In this document: positions 8,996-17,980 of the stretch, piece by piece
Position numbering within the stretch: position 1 is the stretch's first letter
How the letters are laid out: the number at the start of each line of letters is the position of its first letter
NCBI GenBank assembly: GCA_028874315.1
Contig: JAPPKM010000090.1
Coordinates: 1-58,097, forward strand
DNA from: Chloroflexota bacterium
Lineage (GTDB): Bacteria > Chloroflexota > UBA11872
Length of the DNA stretch: 58,097 bases
Direction of reading: 5' to 3'
Made by a program: the position numbers and the translations under genes
Notes under the pieces: model-generated
Database searches by the model: none
The model's input: only the letters and a program-made list of their open reading frames with translations
Told to the model about the DNA's origin: nothing

Positions 8996-9050
8996 CCGGT
9001 GGTAACATCACGCCGCTTCCGCCCGGTGCGGAACGCACAGGGGCGCACGC

Positions 9051-9608
9051 GTGGAACGTAGCGGTTCGGCGGTCACCGACACCACCATTGTCATTTTGGT
9101 CTTACTGCTTGGCGGCATGTTCTGGCTCTTTACCTGGCTGCCATCGCTGGGCCTGCGCCAGGAAATCGAGGAATGGGTGGTGCCGGCGGAGTTCGTTGGC
9201 GTTGAGAATCCGGTTGAGTTCAACGTGGACGTGCTGACGCGGTCCCGCGAGCAGTACTTGTTCACCTGCGCCAAATGCCATGGGTTCCTGGCCGACGGCT
9301 ACGGTCCGCAGTACCAACTTCTGGTTCCCCGCCCACGCAATTTCTCGCACCCCAACGTCCAGAATCAGACTGACGGCGAGATCTTCTACAAGATCTCCGC
9401 GGGACGCGGCGACATGCCGGAATACGGCTCGCGGACAACGCAGCAAGAGATTTGGGAACTCGTGTGGTACGTGCGGGCGATTCCGCATCTGCCGGGCTAC
9501 TACGACGAAACCAATCCGGATGACGTGATTCTGAATCCCGGAACTGTTCCGACCGCACGGGCTGACACTACGGTTACGGCCATCCCGCTCATCGCGCCGG
9601 ACCGGTAG
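9051..9608 (+). CDS. Membrane-anchored c-type cytochrome
   Basis: An electron carrier of 185 residues. An N-terminal membrane anchor (IVILVLLLGGMFWLFTWL, about residues 13-30) is followed by a single class I cytochrome c domain with heme-binding CAKCH and a candidate axial Met in GRGDMPEYG. The C-terminal tail is Thr/Ala-rich. The start is GTG. No oxidase, reductase or cytochrome maturation gene is nearby; the next gene, 23 bases on, is an amidase. Its electron-transfer partners must be encoded elsewhere. Confidence 0.87.
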   Translation: MERSGSAVTDTTIVILVLLLGGMFWLFTWLPSLGLRQEIEEWVVPAEFVGVENPVEFNVDVLTRSREQYLFTCAKCHGFLADGYGPQYQLLVPRPRNFSHPNVQNQTDGEIFYKISAGRGDMPEYGSRTTQQEIWELVWYVRAIPHLPGYYDETNPDDVILNPGTVPTARADTTVTAIPLIAPDR

Positions 9609-9631
9609 GGGGCCTGGCGAGGAGACGGAGC

Positions 9632-11038
9632 GTGGACCTCGGCGACATTCCCTTCGCATCCGCAGGGGAGATTGCCGGTGCCGTCCGTGAACGCCAGGTC
9701 AGCGCTCGCGAGGTTACAGAGGCTGCGCTTGAGCGGATAACCGCCACCGACGGTTCCTTACGCGCCTTTCGCCACGTGGACACCGACGGCGCCCGTGCCA
9801 CAGCCGCGGCACTGGACGCGGCCCGCGCGCGCGGAGACGAGCTTGGCCCGCTGGCCGGTGTGCCGGTGGGCGTGAAGGAGCAGGTGGCCGTGGCCGGACT
9901 GCCGCGCGAGGCCGGGTCGCTCCTGCTGAAGGGCAACCGCGAGCCGTCTGACGGACCGGCGGTTGCTCGGCTGCGGGCCGCAGGCGCGGTAATTGTGGGC
10001 ATGACCGCCATGCCGGAGTTTGGACACCTGGCCTTTGGGCACAGTCCGCTCGGCCCGGCAACACGCAATCCGTGGTCCGCCGGTCATACGCCAGGAGGCT
10101 CAAGCAGCGGCTCGGCGGCCGCACTGGCGGCCGGGCAAGTTGCGCTGGCCCTGGGCACGGATGGGGGCGGCTCGATCCGCATTCCCGCCGCGTGTTGCGG
10201 GGTGGTCGGGCACAAGCCGACGCTGGGCCGCGTGCCGCACGCGCCGCTGCGGCACGGGTTTGCGCCGATGTCGCACCTGGGGCCGATGGCGCGCTCGGTG
10301 GCCGACACGGCGCTGCTGTTGGACGTGATTGCCGCGCAGGATCACGCGGATCCGGCGTCGCTGCCGCCGGAAGGCCTGAGCTACACGGAGATCGCCAGCC
10401 GTCCACCCGAGTCGGGGCGGATCGCATGGGCGCCGCAGCTGGGCCAGGCGGAGGCCGATCCAGAAGTCTTGCAGCCGTGCCGCGCGGCGGTGGAAGCGCT
10501 GGCGGCCGACGGTTTCGCGGTGACCGAGATGGAACCATTCCTGGACGACTGGATCGAGTCGTGGGCGACGCTGTTCGACGCGTCGCTGGCGCTCAACGTT
10601 GGCGACCGGTTGGAGGACATGCGGCGTCTTTCGGACGCGACGCTGATCGCTCGGGTGGAACATGGGCATCGGATCAGCGCGACCGACTTCCTGGCTGCCG
10701 AGGCGGACCGACGCGAAGTGTGGGCGGCGTTCGAGCGCGTGTACCACGATTTCGACGTGGTGATGACACCTGCGCTGCTGCAACCGCCACTGTCGGTGGA
10801 CCCGGTTACCGGCGTCACGGACGCGCCCGACTCTTGGGTCGAACGCTGGTTCCAGCACATGTATCCGTTCAATATGACGGGCCAGCCGGCGGTGAGCGTC
10901 CCAGCCGGGCTGACGGCGGACGGACTGCCGGTCGCGATGCAGGTTGTGGGGCCGCGGCTGGCAGATGGGGTGACACTCGGATTCGCCGCGGCGGTGGAGC
11001 AACGGTTGGGCTGGGACGCGGCGCAGCCGACGCTGTAA
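9632..11038 (+). CDS. Amidase signature family enzyme
   Basis: Hydrolyses a C-N amide bond; the substrate is unknown. It has 468 residues, typical of the family. The catalytic Ser-cisSer-Lys triad is visible: Lys in GVPVGVKEQ, and the serines in the glycine/serine-rich [14 protein letters not shown] and in [12 protein letters not shown]. The start is GTG with a GAGGAGA-like Shine-Dalgarno upstream. A GatA role is unlikely because no gatB or gatC is adjacent. Confidence 0.88.
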   Translation: MDLGDIPFASAGEIAGAVRERQVSAREVTEAALERITATDGSLRAFRHVDTDGARATAAALDAARARGDELGPLAGVPVGVKEQVAVAGLPREAGSLLLKGNREPSDGPAVARLRAAGAVIVGMTAMPEFGHLAFGHSPLGPATRNPWSAGHTPGGSSSGSAAALAAGQVALALGTDGGGSIRIPAACCGVVGHKPTLGRVPHAPLRHGFAPMSHLGPMARSVADTALLLDVIAAQDHADPASLPPEGLSYTEIASRPPESGRIAWAPQLGQAEADPEVLQPCRAAVEALAADGFAVTEMEPFLDDWIESWATLFDASLALNVGDRLEDMRRLSDATLIARVEHGHRISATDFLAAEADRREVWAAFERVYHDFDVVMTPALLQPPLSVDPVTGVTDAPDSWVERWFQHMYPFNMTGQPAVSVPAGLTADGLPVAMQVVGPRLADGVTLGFAAAVEQRLGWDAAQPTL

Positions 11039-11189
11039 GCCGGCCGAGGGCGGCTGGCCGTTCATCGCCTACAATGGCTGTCGGCGCGGCTGCGCGCCAT
11101 TGCGCCCTCCGCGCCGCAGGCCGCTCGGCGCCGCCGATGTTGGCCTGCCGGAAGTGCGTTGAACCGACGATTCGCGAGGAGGGACGTTG

Positions 11190-12314
11190 ATGGCAGCGAA
11201 AGAGAGCGGCCTGCGAGGGGTCGTTGCCGGCCGGTCGGCACTGAGTTCAGTCGACGGTGAAGTCGGCCGGTTGACCTACCGCGGTATCGACATTGCCGAC
11301 CTGGTCGGGGCCGAGACCACATTTGAGGAGGTTGCCTACCTCTTGTGGCATGACGAGTTGCCGACCCGTAGCCAGCTCGACGCGCTGACCAATCAGCTCA
11401 ATGAGTCCCGCGACTTGCCGGGGCCCGTAATGGACATGTTGGCGTCGCTGCCCGGCGACTCGACCCCGATGGTTGCCCTGCGGACGGCCGTGTCGATGCT
11501 GGGCAGCTTCGATCCCGACCAGGGGGACGACTCGCTGGAAGCCGCAGAGCGGAAGGCCGTGCGGCTGCTGGCGCAAACGCCCAACATCGTGGCGCAGGCC
11601 GGTCGCCTGCTGGAGGGGCGCGATCCCCTCGACCCTCCAGACGGTTCGATCGCCGAGTCATTCCTGGCCACCTATCTCGGTGAAGCGCCTAAGCCCGAGG
11701 CGACGCGCACGATTGACGTCATGCTGGTGCTGCAGGCGGACCACGAATTCAACGCCAGCACGTTCGCCGCGCGGGTGATCGCTGCCACGCTGACCGACAT
11801 GCACTCGGCCATCGCCGGGGCTGTTGGCGCGTTGCGCGGTCCGCTGCATGGCGGGGCGAACCAGGCTGTTCTTGAAATGCTGTTGCAGGTAACGTCTCCC
11901 GAGGAAGCCGAGGCTTGGGTGATGGACAAGCTGGCCAAGCGCGAGCTGGTAATGGGGTTCGGTCACGCGGTGTACCGCACGGCCGATCCGCGAGCGACCG
12001 TGCTGCGCGAGATCGCGCGAGAACTGGCGCCCGCCTCCGGACACGCTGAGTGGTTTGAGACCTCGCAGGTCATGGAAGCTGTGATGCTGCGGGAGAAGAA
12101 CCTGAACTCCAACGTGGACTTCTACGCGGCGACGGTATACGCCTCGCTGGGGATTCCGCCCGACCTGTTCACGCCGATTTTCGCTATCAGCCGGATGAGT
12201 GGCTGGACCGCTCACGTGCTGGAGCAGCAGGGCAACAACCGGATCATCCGCCCCAGGGCAGAGTACGTCGGCCACATGGACCGCGCAGTCACGCCGATGG
12301 CGGAGCGCGGCTAG
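11190..12314 (+). CDS. Citrate synthase (short bacterial type)
   Basis: Condenses oxaloacetate with acetyl-CoA (or propionyl-CoA, as 2-methylcitrate synthase). The protein has 374 residues, the length of the hexamer/dimer short form. Key segments are LTYRGIDIADL, DHEFNASTFAARV, GPLHGGANQAV and the signature GFGHAVYRTADPR, where the usual Arg after the His is Ala. The catalytic Asp is in NSNVDFYAATVY. A TTG directly before the ATG gives an alternative start one codon earlier; the Shine-Dalgarno is GAGGAGGGA. The gltA and prpC functions cannot be separated by eye. Confidence 0.9.
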   Translation: MAAKESGLRGVVAGRSALSSVDGEVGRLTYRGIDIADLVGAETTFEEVAYLLWHDELPTRSQLDALTNQLNESRDLPGPVMDMLASLPGDSTPMVALRTAVSMLGSFDPDQGDDSLEAAERKAVRLLAQTPNIVAQAGRLLEGRDPLDPPDGSIAESFLATYLGEAPKPEATRTIDVMLVLQADHEFNASTFAARVIAATLTDMHSAIAGAVGALRGPLHGGANQAVLEMLLQVTSPEEAEAWVMDKLAKRELVMGFGHAVYRTADPRATVLREIARELAPASGHAEWFETSQVMEAVMLREKNLNSNVDFYAATVYASLGIPPDLFTPIFAISRMSGWTAHVLEQQGNNRIIRPRAEYVGHMDRAVTPMAERG

Positions 12315-12327
12315 GGCGGCGTCAGGC

Positions 12328-13383
12328 TTAGTTCAGCGGGACTTCGGTTCGTTCTTCGGCGGAGCGGTAAATCGCGTCAACGATGCGCGTGACCATGACG
12401 CCCTGTGCTGCGGTGACGGTGGGCTGGCCGCCCGTGCGGACGGCGTGAATGAAGTCCGCGACGGAAATCACGTGCTCTTTTCTGGTTTCCCCACTCGTAT
12501 CGTAGGTCTCGGTGCTGTGGAAGCCGTCGCGGTCGTGAAAGACGCGAAGGGGGCTGATTTCGAGACCGCCGTCGGCGGCGGAGACGACGAGGCGTTCGAC
12601 GCTTTGGCCGATGCGGAGGATCCAGGAGCACTCCAGCAGCAGGATCAGGTCGCCCTCGAAGCGGATGCCTGCGAATGCGTAGTCGTCAACGTCGTAGTTT
12701 GAGGTGTCCCAGGAACCCCAGCGGTTGGTGACGCCGGCGCGGTTGCCGAAGGGCCGGCCAATGGCGCCCCAGACGCTGAGAGGCGTGGGATGGCCAAGTA
12801 CGTATAGCGCGCGGTCAAGCGCGTGGACGCCGATGTCGATGAGGGCGCCGCCGCCGTTGGCGGCCTTGGACGTGAAGGTGCCCCAGGTGGGGACGCCGGC
12901 CTGCCGAAGCATGGTGGCGCGGGCGAAATTGGGCTCGCCGAGGTGACCGCCGGCGACCAACTCGTGGGCGCGCCGGGCGTCGCGGCTGAAGCGGGTCTGA
13001 AAGTCGATGGCGAGGACGCGTCCCGCCCGCTCGGCCGCATCGGCCATGGCCTGGGCTTCGTGGGCGTTCATGGCCATGGGTTTTTCGCAGAAGACGTGCT
13101 TGCCGGCTTCCAGGGCCGCGATCGTGGCCTCGGCGTGGGCGAAGGGCGGGGTGCCCACGGACACGACGTCCACGTCATCTCGTGCAAGCAGGTCGCGGTA
13201 GTCGGTGTAGGCATGCGGGATGTCGAAGTCGCGGGCGAATTCGGCGGCGCGGCCTGCGAGCGGGTCGGCGGCGGCCACGATTTCGACATTCGGATGGGCG
13301 GCAAATCCCGGCTGGTGGGCGCCGCGGGCAATGCCGCCGGCCCCGATGATTCCCGCACCAAGGGTTTCGGAATTTCGCGTCAT
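12328..13383 (-). CDS. Gfo/Idh/MocA-family oxidoreductase
   Basis: NAD(P)-dependent sugar or cyclitol dehydrogenase family, 351 residues. The Rossmann motif is GIIGAGGIARGAH, the conserved catalytic Lys lies in HVFCEKPMAMN, and the second-domain motif GGGALIDIGVHALDRALY contains the active-site Asp and His. It is cytoplasmic. It converges with citrate synthase (13 bases between stops), and a small hypothetical gene lies 7 bases upstream on the same strand, probably in the same operon. The substrate is unknown. Confidence 0.9.
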   Translation of the reverse strand: MTRNSETLGAGIIGAGGIARGAHQPGFAAHPNVEIVAAADPLAGRAAEFARDFDIPHAYTDYRDLLARDDVDVVSVGTPPFAHAEATIAALEAGKHVFCEKPMAMNAHEAQAMADAAERAGRVLAIDFQTRFSRDARRAHELVAGGHLGEPNFARATMLRQAGVPTWGTFTSKAANGGGALIDIGVHALDRALYVLGHPTPLSVWGAIGRPFGNRAGVTNRWGSWDTSNYDVDDYAFAGIRFEGDLILLLECSWILRIGQSVERLVVSAADGGLEISPLRVFHDRDGFHSTETYDTSGETRKEHVISVADFIHAVRTGGQPTVTAAQGVMVTRIVDAIYRSAEERTEVPLN

Positions 13384-13389
13384 CGCCGG

Positions 13390-13734
13390 CTAGCGATCGG
13401 TGGTTCCGACCCTGGCGTACTGCACGGCAAATAGCTCGCGGCGCACCGTGGAGTCGTGCAGGAGCGGAGCCAGCCTGGACCACAGAGCCCCGCTGTGCGG
13501 ATCGGTGGACATGCGGTCCCAGGCGGCTTCGAAGTCGGCCGTGCGCTTAAACGCGAACTCGACGATCAGGGAGGGGTGGCCACCGCCGCGACCGACCATG
13601 ACCCGACCAACGGGCCAGTCAAGCGTAGCGGCGGCGAATCTGAGGAACTCGTAGACCGTGCGGCGGGCCTTACGCCAGGATTTGGGACGCGGAACCGCCG
13701 ACCAGCGATAGACGAGGGTTGGGGATTTGACCAT
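13390..13734 (-). CDS. Small hypothetical protein, possible dimeric alpha/beta-barrel
   Basis: A 114-residue protein without signal or membrane segment. The pattern SLIVEFAFKRTADFEAAWDR, followed by SGALWSRLAPLLHDSTVRRE, resembles the alternating strand/helix layout of NIPSNAP/EthD-like ferredoxin-fold dimers, but I have no firm family match. It is first in a minus-strand pair with the Gfo/Idh/MocA gene, suggesting a shared catabolic role. Confidence 0.6.
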   Translation of the reverse strand: MVKSPTLVYRWSAVPRPKSWRKARRTVYEFLRFAAATLDWPVGRVMVGRGGGHPSLIVEFAFKRTADFEAAWDRMSTDPHSGALWSRLAPLLHDSTVRRELFAVQYARVGTTDR

Positions 13735-13894
13735 ATCCGCTGCCGAGGCGGTGAACGTGGGACGCTAGCACACTGAGCGGAACGTGACGTGGGCGCCAAA
13801 GTGGCATCGCACCGGACCAGGGCTGGACACGCGGAGCAGAACCAGCCGGTGATACACTCAAGGCCTGCGGCGTCCGAGGAAGCCGCGACCAGCT

Positions 13895-14029
13895 ATGAAA
13901 CGAACATACCAACCCAAGGTTCGACGACGTAAGCGCCGGCACGGTTTCCGTGCCCGCATGGCCACACGCAGCGGTCGCGCGATCCTCCGCCGGCGGCGGC
14001 GGAAGGGCCGCAAGCGCCTGACCGTCTGA
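13895..14029 (+). CDS. rpmH: 50S ribosomal protein L34
   Basis: Large-subunit ribosomal protein of 44 residues, found by reading the region; it is too short for most ORF screens. It starts [20 protein letters not shown], with the characteristic KRTYQP start and GFR motif, and ends KGRKRLTV. About half of all residues are Arg or Lys. It heads the conserved rpmH-rnpA-yidD-yidC-khpB cluster, with rnpA starting 32 bases after the stop. Confidence 0.97.
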   Translation: MKRTYQPKVRRRKRRHGFRARMATRSGRAILRRRRRKGRKRLTV

Positions 14030-14061
14030 CCCGCGTCGCCTCCCGTCGCGGTCCTCAACAC

Positions 14062-14403
14062 ATGAACCGCCGGAACCGTCTCCGCCGGGCTGGCGATATC
14101 GCACGCGTACGTTCGCGTGGCGCCAAGGCTGTGACGCGTTCGATCGTGGTGTTCGCAATGCCGGGTGCCTCTGCGGCGCCTCGGGTTGCGGTGCCAGTCT
14201 CGAAGCGATTCGGATCGGCCGTGCGGCGCAACCGGCTGCGCCGGCGAGTGCGGGAGGCGTTGCGCTGTCAGCTTGCTGAACTGCCCAGCGCATTGGACAT
14301 CGTGGCCCTGCCACGAGCACGGGCCGTGTACTCGTCCTCAGACGAACTGGCCGACGCGGTACGGCGTGGACTGCGCCAATCTCAGGCTCGGCTGGCCGAA
14401 TGA
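14062..14403 (+). CDS. rnpA: Ribonuclease P protein component
   Basis: Protein cofactor of RNase P, which trims the 5' leader of pre-tRNA. It has 113 residues. The family signature is the basic helix [18 protein letters not shown], preceded by VAVPVSKRF. The N-terminal [15 protein letters not shown] matches the usual start of RnpA. The stop overlaps the yidD start as ATGA (14400-14403). Confidence 0.96.
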   Translation: MNRRNRLRRAGDIARVRSRGAKAVTRSIVVFAMPGASAAPRVAVPVSKRFGSAVRRNRLRRRVREALRCQLAELPSALDIVALPRARAVYSSSDELADAVRRGLRQSQARLAE

Positions 14404-14609
14404 CGCCCACGGCACTCTGGTTGATTCGCGTCTACCAGCGCTGGGTGTCTCCGGCATTCGGGTCGGTGTGCCGGTACGAGCCGGCCTGTTCGCAGTACGC
14501 GCACGAGGCGATCGAGCGGTATGGGGTCCTGCGTGGAGCCGCGATGTCCGTGCGGCGGCTTGCACGCTGTCATCCCTGGCACGCGGGAGGCTACGACCCC
14601 GTCCCGTAG
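14400..14609 (+). CDS. yidD: Membrane protein insertion efficiency factor YidD
   Basis: Small amphipathic inner-membrane-associated protein, 69 residues, which assists YidC-dependent insertion. The signature is complete: [26 protein letters not shown] and [13 protein letters not shown]. It is translationally coupled to rnpA and lies 15 bases before yidC, the usual arrangement. Confidence 0.96.
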   Translation: MTPTALWLIRVYQRWVSPAFGSVCRYEPACSQYAHEAIERYGVLRGAAMSVRRLARCHPWHAGGYDPVP

Positions 14610-14624
14610 GGATGCGGCCGACCA

Positions 14625-16241
14625 ATGGAAGCTATCCCCAACACCTGGCAGACGTGGGCCGTCGACCCGCTGAGCGACGCGTTGACGCTGATTCACGACG
14701 CGGTGGGCAGCTACGCGATTGCGATCGTGCTGTTCACGGTCCTGATCCGGCTGCTGATGATTCCGCTGACGCTGAAGCAGATCACGTCGCAGCGCAAGAT
14801 GCAGTTGATTCAGCCGGAACTGGAAAATATTCGTAAGCGCTTCAAGGGGGACCGGCAGGCGGTCTCGGAAGCGACGATGAAGCTCTACAAGGAACGCGGC
14901 GTCAACCCAATGGCGGGGTGCCTGCCGATCTTCATCCAGCTGCCGGTCCTTCTAGCCCTGTACGGGGGGATCCTGACGCTCAGCAGTCGTGGCCTGCTGA
15001 ATGAGCAGTTCCTGTGGTTCAACCTGGCGCGGGAGGACTCGACCATTCAGATCGTCGGGGACGCCGCCCCCACCGAGCCCGTGGACGTGGTGATTGCCAC
15101 CACGGAACTGCCGACACCCTTGGAGTCCTCGCTGGCCGTTTCGTTCACACAGTTCGCGGCCAACTACCAGTTCCGCACGGACGTCGTGGACGCAGAGGCA
15201 GCGATTGCAGCCCTGAGCGACGGCAGCGCCGCGGCGATTTTCCTGGACGACGAGGCAGACCTGAGTCAGATGCCCGCGGGCACGGGTGAAACGCGCCTGG
15301 TGCAGGCGGCGGCGTTCCTGGTGGAACGGGACCGAGCGGCCACGCGGCTGACGGTGGACCAGGTGGAAGGCATTCTGCGCGGAGAGATTGTGAATTGGGC
15401 GGACGTGGACGCGGGAGTCGGGCCGATCGTGTTGCATGGGCTCAAGGACGACTTGAGCGCTCCGGGGCTGCTGGAACGGGTTGTCCTGAATGGCGATCCG
15501 ATTCGAGCACCGATCCGCGAGCACAACAGCGTGGACGACTACTTCAACGCACTACGGGCCGAGCCGGGATCGTTAGGTGTCTCACCACCCATGCGGACGG
15601 ACGACATCCGGATGCTGAACATCGAGTCCCGCGGCGCCGATCGGGCCTATCCGGCCGTGGCGGACGTGCTGGCCGACGGTCGATATGCGCTGGCGCGGAA
15701 TGTGTATGCCTACTGGGGTCCGGCGACGGACTCAACGAAGGCATACCTGCGCGATTGGTGGAACAGCGGCCAGGGGCAGGAAGCGGCCCAGGTGGCGGGC
15801 TTTACCCGGCTACCAGCGAACTTTGACCTGTTTGCGTCGGGCGGGTTCTATATCTCGGTGCTGGCATTGCTGGCCGGGGGGTTCCAGCTGATCCAGGCGC
15901 GGATGATGGCATCGAGCACGGCGACGGGGCAGGCGGCGACAATGAACCGGGTGATGCAGTTCATGCCGATCATCGTGGTGGTGTTTGCCTGGACATTCCA
16001 GGCGGGCTTGGTGGTGTACTGGGTGATTTCCAGCATTATTGCGATCGTTCAGCAATACTTCACCACGGGCACCGGGAGGCTGATTCCCGCCCACTGGCCG
16101 ATCGCGCGCGACGTGATGGGGGAACATCACGCGAAGGTGGAAGCGGCGAAGGCGGAGGCTCAGGAGAAGGAAAGCGAGTCCAAGCCCGCGGCGGCAGCTA
16201 GACCACGCCGCCGACGGCGACGAAGGAGACGCGGTGGCTAA
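14625..16241 (+). CDS. yidC: YidC/Oxa1-family insertase with an inserted PstS-like domain
   Basis: Inserts and folds membrane proteins. It has 538 residues, against roughly 250-330 for Gram-positive-type YidC. Core TM1 is about 30-50 and carries the conserved hydrophilic-groove Arg (R42 in FTVLIRLLMIPL). The cytoplasmic C1 hairpin is 51-98 and TM2 about 99-120. Residues about 141-398 interrupt the core with an extracytoplasmic domain resembling a PstS-type binding protein, including LTVDQVEGILRGEIVNW (242-258). The core resumes with TM3 (about 403-427), TM4 and TM5 (about 443-480). The tail is strongly basic, ending in a run of Arg. Proteobacterial YidC also has a large periplasmic domain, but at a different position (between TM1 and TM2) and of a different fold. 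Confidence 0.93.
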   Translation: MEAIPNTWQTWAVDPLSDALTLIHDAVGSYAIAIVLFTVLIRLLMIPLTLKQITSQRKMQLIQPELENIRKRFKGDRQAVSEATMKLYKERGVNPMAGCLPIFIQLPVLLALYGGILTLSSRGLLNEQFLWFNLAREDSTIQIVGDAAPTEPVDVVIATTELPTPLESSLAVSFTQFAANYQFRTDVVDAEAAIAALSDGSAAAIFLDDEADLSQMPAGTGETRLVQAAAFLVERDRAATRLTVDQVEGILRGEIVNWADVDAGVGPIVLHGLKDDLSAPGLLERVVLNGDPIRAPIREHNSVDDYFNALRAEPGSLGVSPPMRTDDIRMLNIESRGADRAYPAVADVLADGRYALARNVYAYWGPATDSTKAYLRDWWNSGQGQEAAQVAGFTRLPANFDLFASGGFYISVLALLAGGFQLIQARMMASSTATGQAATMNRVMQFMPIIVVVFAWTFQAGLVVYWVISSIIAIVQQYFTTGTGRLIPAHWPIARDVMGEHHAKVEAAKAEAQEKESESKPAAAARPRRRRRRRRRGG

Positions 16242-17118
16242 CAATTCCGGCAATGGCGTGATCGTGACCGGCGGTACGGTTGAGGACGCGGTGAAGCGCG
16301 CGCTCCTGCAACTGAACGTGACGCTGGATGAGATTGACGTGGAGGTGCTGAGTTCAGGGTCGCGCGGGGTGCTGGGCATGGGCCGCGAGGACGCGCGGGT
16401 GCGGGTGACGGTGCGCAGCCGACCGTACTCGGAAGAGGATGACAGCGAGGACGAGGAACCCGAGGAGGTCGTGCCGGAGGCCGAGCCGCCCGAAGCCGAG
16501 GTGCTGGACGAGGAGCCAGCGGCGGAGGATGCCGCAGCGGTTACGGCGGAATCCGAGGCGCCCGCGGCGACCGAGGAAGAGCCAGCGGACGAGCAAGAGC
16601 CCGAGGCCGAGGAAGAGCCGGTGGCGCGCCCGACACGGCGTCCGCGCGGGGAATTGCTGGAGTCCGGCGAGGACCTGGAGAACGAGGCCGAGGATCTGAT
16701 TGAGAGCCTGCTGGACCGCATGGGATTCATGGCGGACTTCGACCTGGTGTCCGAGGATCCCCTGGCCTACAACATCGTGGGCGACGACGACTTCGGACGG
16801 CTGATCGGGCGACAGGGCGAGACGCTGCGCGCGTTCGGGTACCTGGTGAACCTGATGCTGGGGCGCCGGCTGGGCCGGCCGTGCCGGGTGATCGTGGACG
16901 TGAACGGTTACCGGCAGCGGCGCGCGGATCAGCTGGCTGAACTGGCGGAAACTCTGGCCGACGAAGTTCGGGACACGCAGGAGCCGATCACGCTGGAGGC
17001 AATGCCGGCCAACGAGCGGCGGCTGGTGCACGTGGCGCTGGCGGACGACGAGGATGTGCGGACGTACAGCATCGGCGAGGGCGACGAGCGCCGCGTCGTT
17101 ATCAGCCCCAGGGCCTGA
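16234..17118 (+). CDS. khpB: RNA-binding protein KhpB (Jag/EloR family)
   Basis: Cytoplasmic RNA-binding protein linked in other bacteria to cell elongation and to YidC. It has 294 residues: a Jag_N domain (about 1-60, with GSRGVLGMGREDARVRV), a very acidic linker (65-130, mostly Glu, Asp, Ala and Pro), a KH domain (LIGRQGETLRAFGYLVNLML, with the GxxG loop) and a C-terminal R3H domain (ANERRLVHVALADDED). The start is GTG and overlaps the end of yidC by eight bases. The acidic linker faces a very basic YidC tail encoded just upstream. Confidence 0.94.
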   Translation: MANNSGNGVIVTGGTVEDAVKRALLQLNVTLDEIDVEVLSSGSRGVLGMGREDARVRVTVRSRPYSEEDDSEDEEPEEVVPEAEPPEAEVLDEEPAAEDAAAVTAESEAPAATEEEPADEQEPEAEEEPVARPTRRPRGELLESGEDLENEAEDLIESLLDRMGFMADFDLVSEDPLAYNIVGDDDFGRLIGRQGETLRAFGYLVNLMLGRRLGRPCRVIVDVNGYRQRRADQLAELAETLADEVRDTQEPITLEAMPANERRLVHVALADDEDVRTYSIGEGDERRVVISPRA

Positions 17119-17131
17119 CCGCCAGGGGCGC

Positions 17132-17980
17132 ATGACCGTCGAGCCCGAGTGGCCGCTGTACCTGCTGCTCGGCAATGTCACGACAGACCTGACGCCGGCC
17201 GGTTCGACGTTTGGCGGGACGGCGTATTACAGCGGACGGGCGGCCGCGGCGCTGGGGTATCGGGTGGTGGTGGCCTCGCGTCTGCCGCGCGGAGATGCAG
17301 GGCGGCTGGCGGCCGAGGTTCCTGAAATCGAGTGGCGCGCGGGGTCGGCGGATGCGTCAGCGACGTTTTCAAACATTTACCTGCCCGAGGGTCGGACGCA
17401 GCTGGTGCATGCGCGGGCGCCGCGGCTGGGGGCGCCGGAGGTGGAGGAGTTGGCGCCGGAGGCTGAGATCGTGCACCTGGGGCCAATTCTGCGAGAGACG
17501 GGGCCGGCGGTGGTGAAGGCGATGGCGGGCCGGGACTTTGTGGCACTGACGGGGCAGGGGTTGCTGCGGCGGGTGGACGAGCGCGGGCACGTGCGGGTGG
17601 ATTTGCCGCGGTCGGCGGCGCAGGCGTTTGGGGCGGCCGACGTAAGCGTTCTCAGTACCGAAGACCTGGCAGGGGACGTCGAGACGGCCAAGACGCTGCT
17701 GGCGAAATCGCCGGTGGGGGTGTTGACGGACGGCGCCGGGACGATTGAGGCGCATGAGGGCGGGCGCTGGCTGCGGTTCCCGGTCGTCGAGCGGCCGATG
17801 CGAAATCCGACGGGGACGGGGGACGTGTTCGCGGCGGTATTGTTCAGCGCCTATCGGGCCACCGGCGACCTGCGGGAGTCACTCCGGGTGTCGGCGGAGG
17901 CGGCGGCGCGGTGGATCAGCGAGCCCACGCCGGAGCCGTTCCACGTACTGCCGGAGCCCGGAGCCGCGGGTGAATTTTGA
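17132..17980 (+). CDS. PfkB/ribokinase-family carbohydrate kinase
   Basis: ATP-dependent kinase of 282 residues. The family hallmark is PTGTGDVFAAVLFSAY near the C-terminus, holding the anion hole and catalytic Asp. The N-terminal glycine-rich strand STFGGTAYYSGRAAAALGY is the substrate side. The phosphoacceptor (sugar, nucleoside or other) is unknown. An in-frame start further upstream lies inside khpB; the ATG at 17132, 13 bases after the khpB stop, is preferred. Its 3' end overlaps the rqcH start by 11 bases. Confidence 0.86.
   Translation: MTVEPEWPLYLLLGNVTTDLTPAGSTFGGTAYYSGRAAAALGYRVVVASRLPRGDAGRLAAEVPEIEWRAGSADASATFSNIYLPEGRTQLVHARAPRLGAPEVEELAPEAEIVHLGPILRETGPAVVKAMAGRDFVALTGQGLLRRVDERGHVRVDLPRSAAQAFGAADVSVLSTEDLAGDVETAKTLLAKSPVGVLTDGAGTIEAHEGGRWLRFPVVERPMRNPTGTGDVFAAVLFSAYRATGDLRESLRVSAEAAARWISEPTPEPFHVLPEPGAAGEF

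Noticed and set aside
11070-11075. TACAAT as a -10 element for citrate synthase
   Set aside because: No acceptable -35 element 16-18 bases upstream, so not listed as a promoter.
13735-13894. oriC or DnaA boxes upstream of rpmH
   Set aside because: No TTATCCACA-like repeats or AT-rich unwinding region seen, and no dnaA gene in the window.
17745-17969. Upstream extension of the rqcH frame
   Set aside because: It lies within the pfkB coding sequence and reads as Arg/Gly/Ser-rich junk; NFACT homology begins at GTG 17970.
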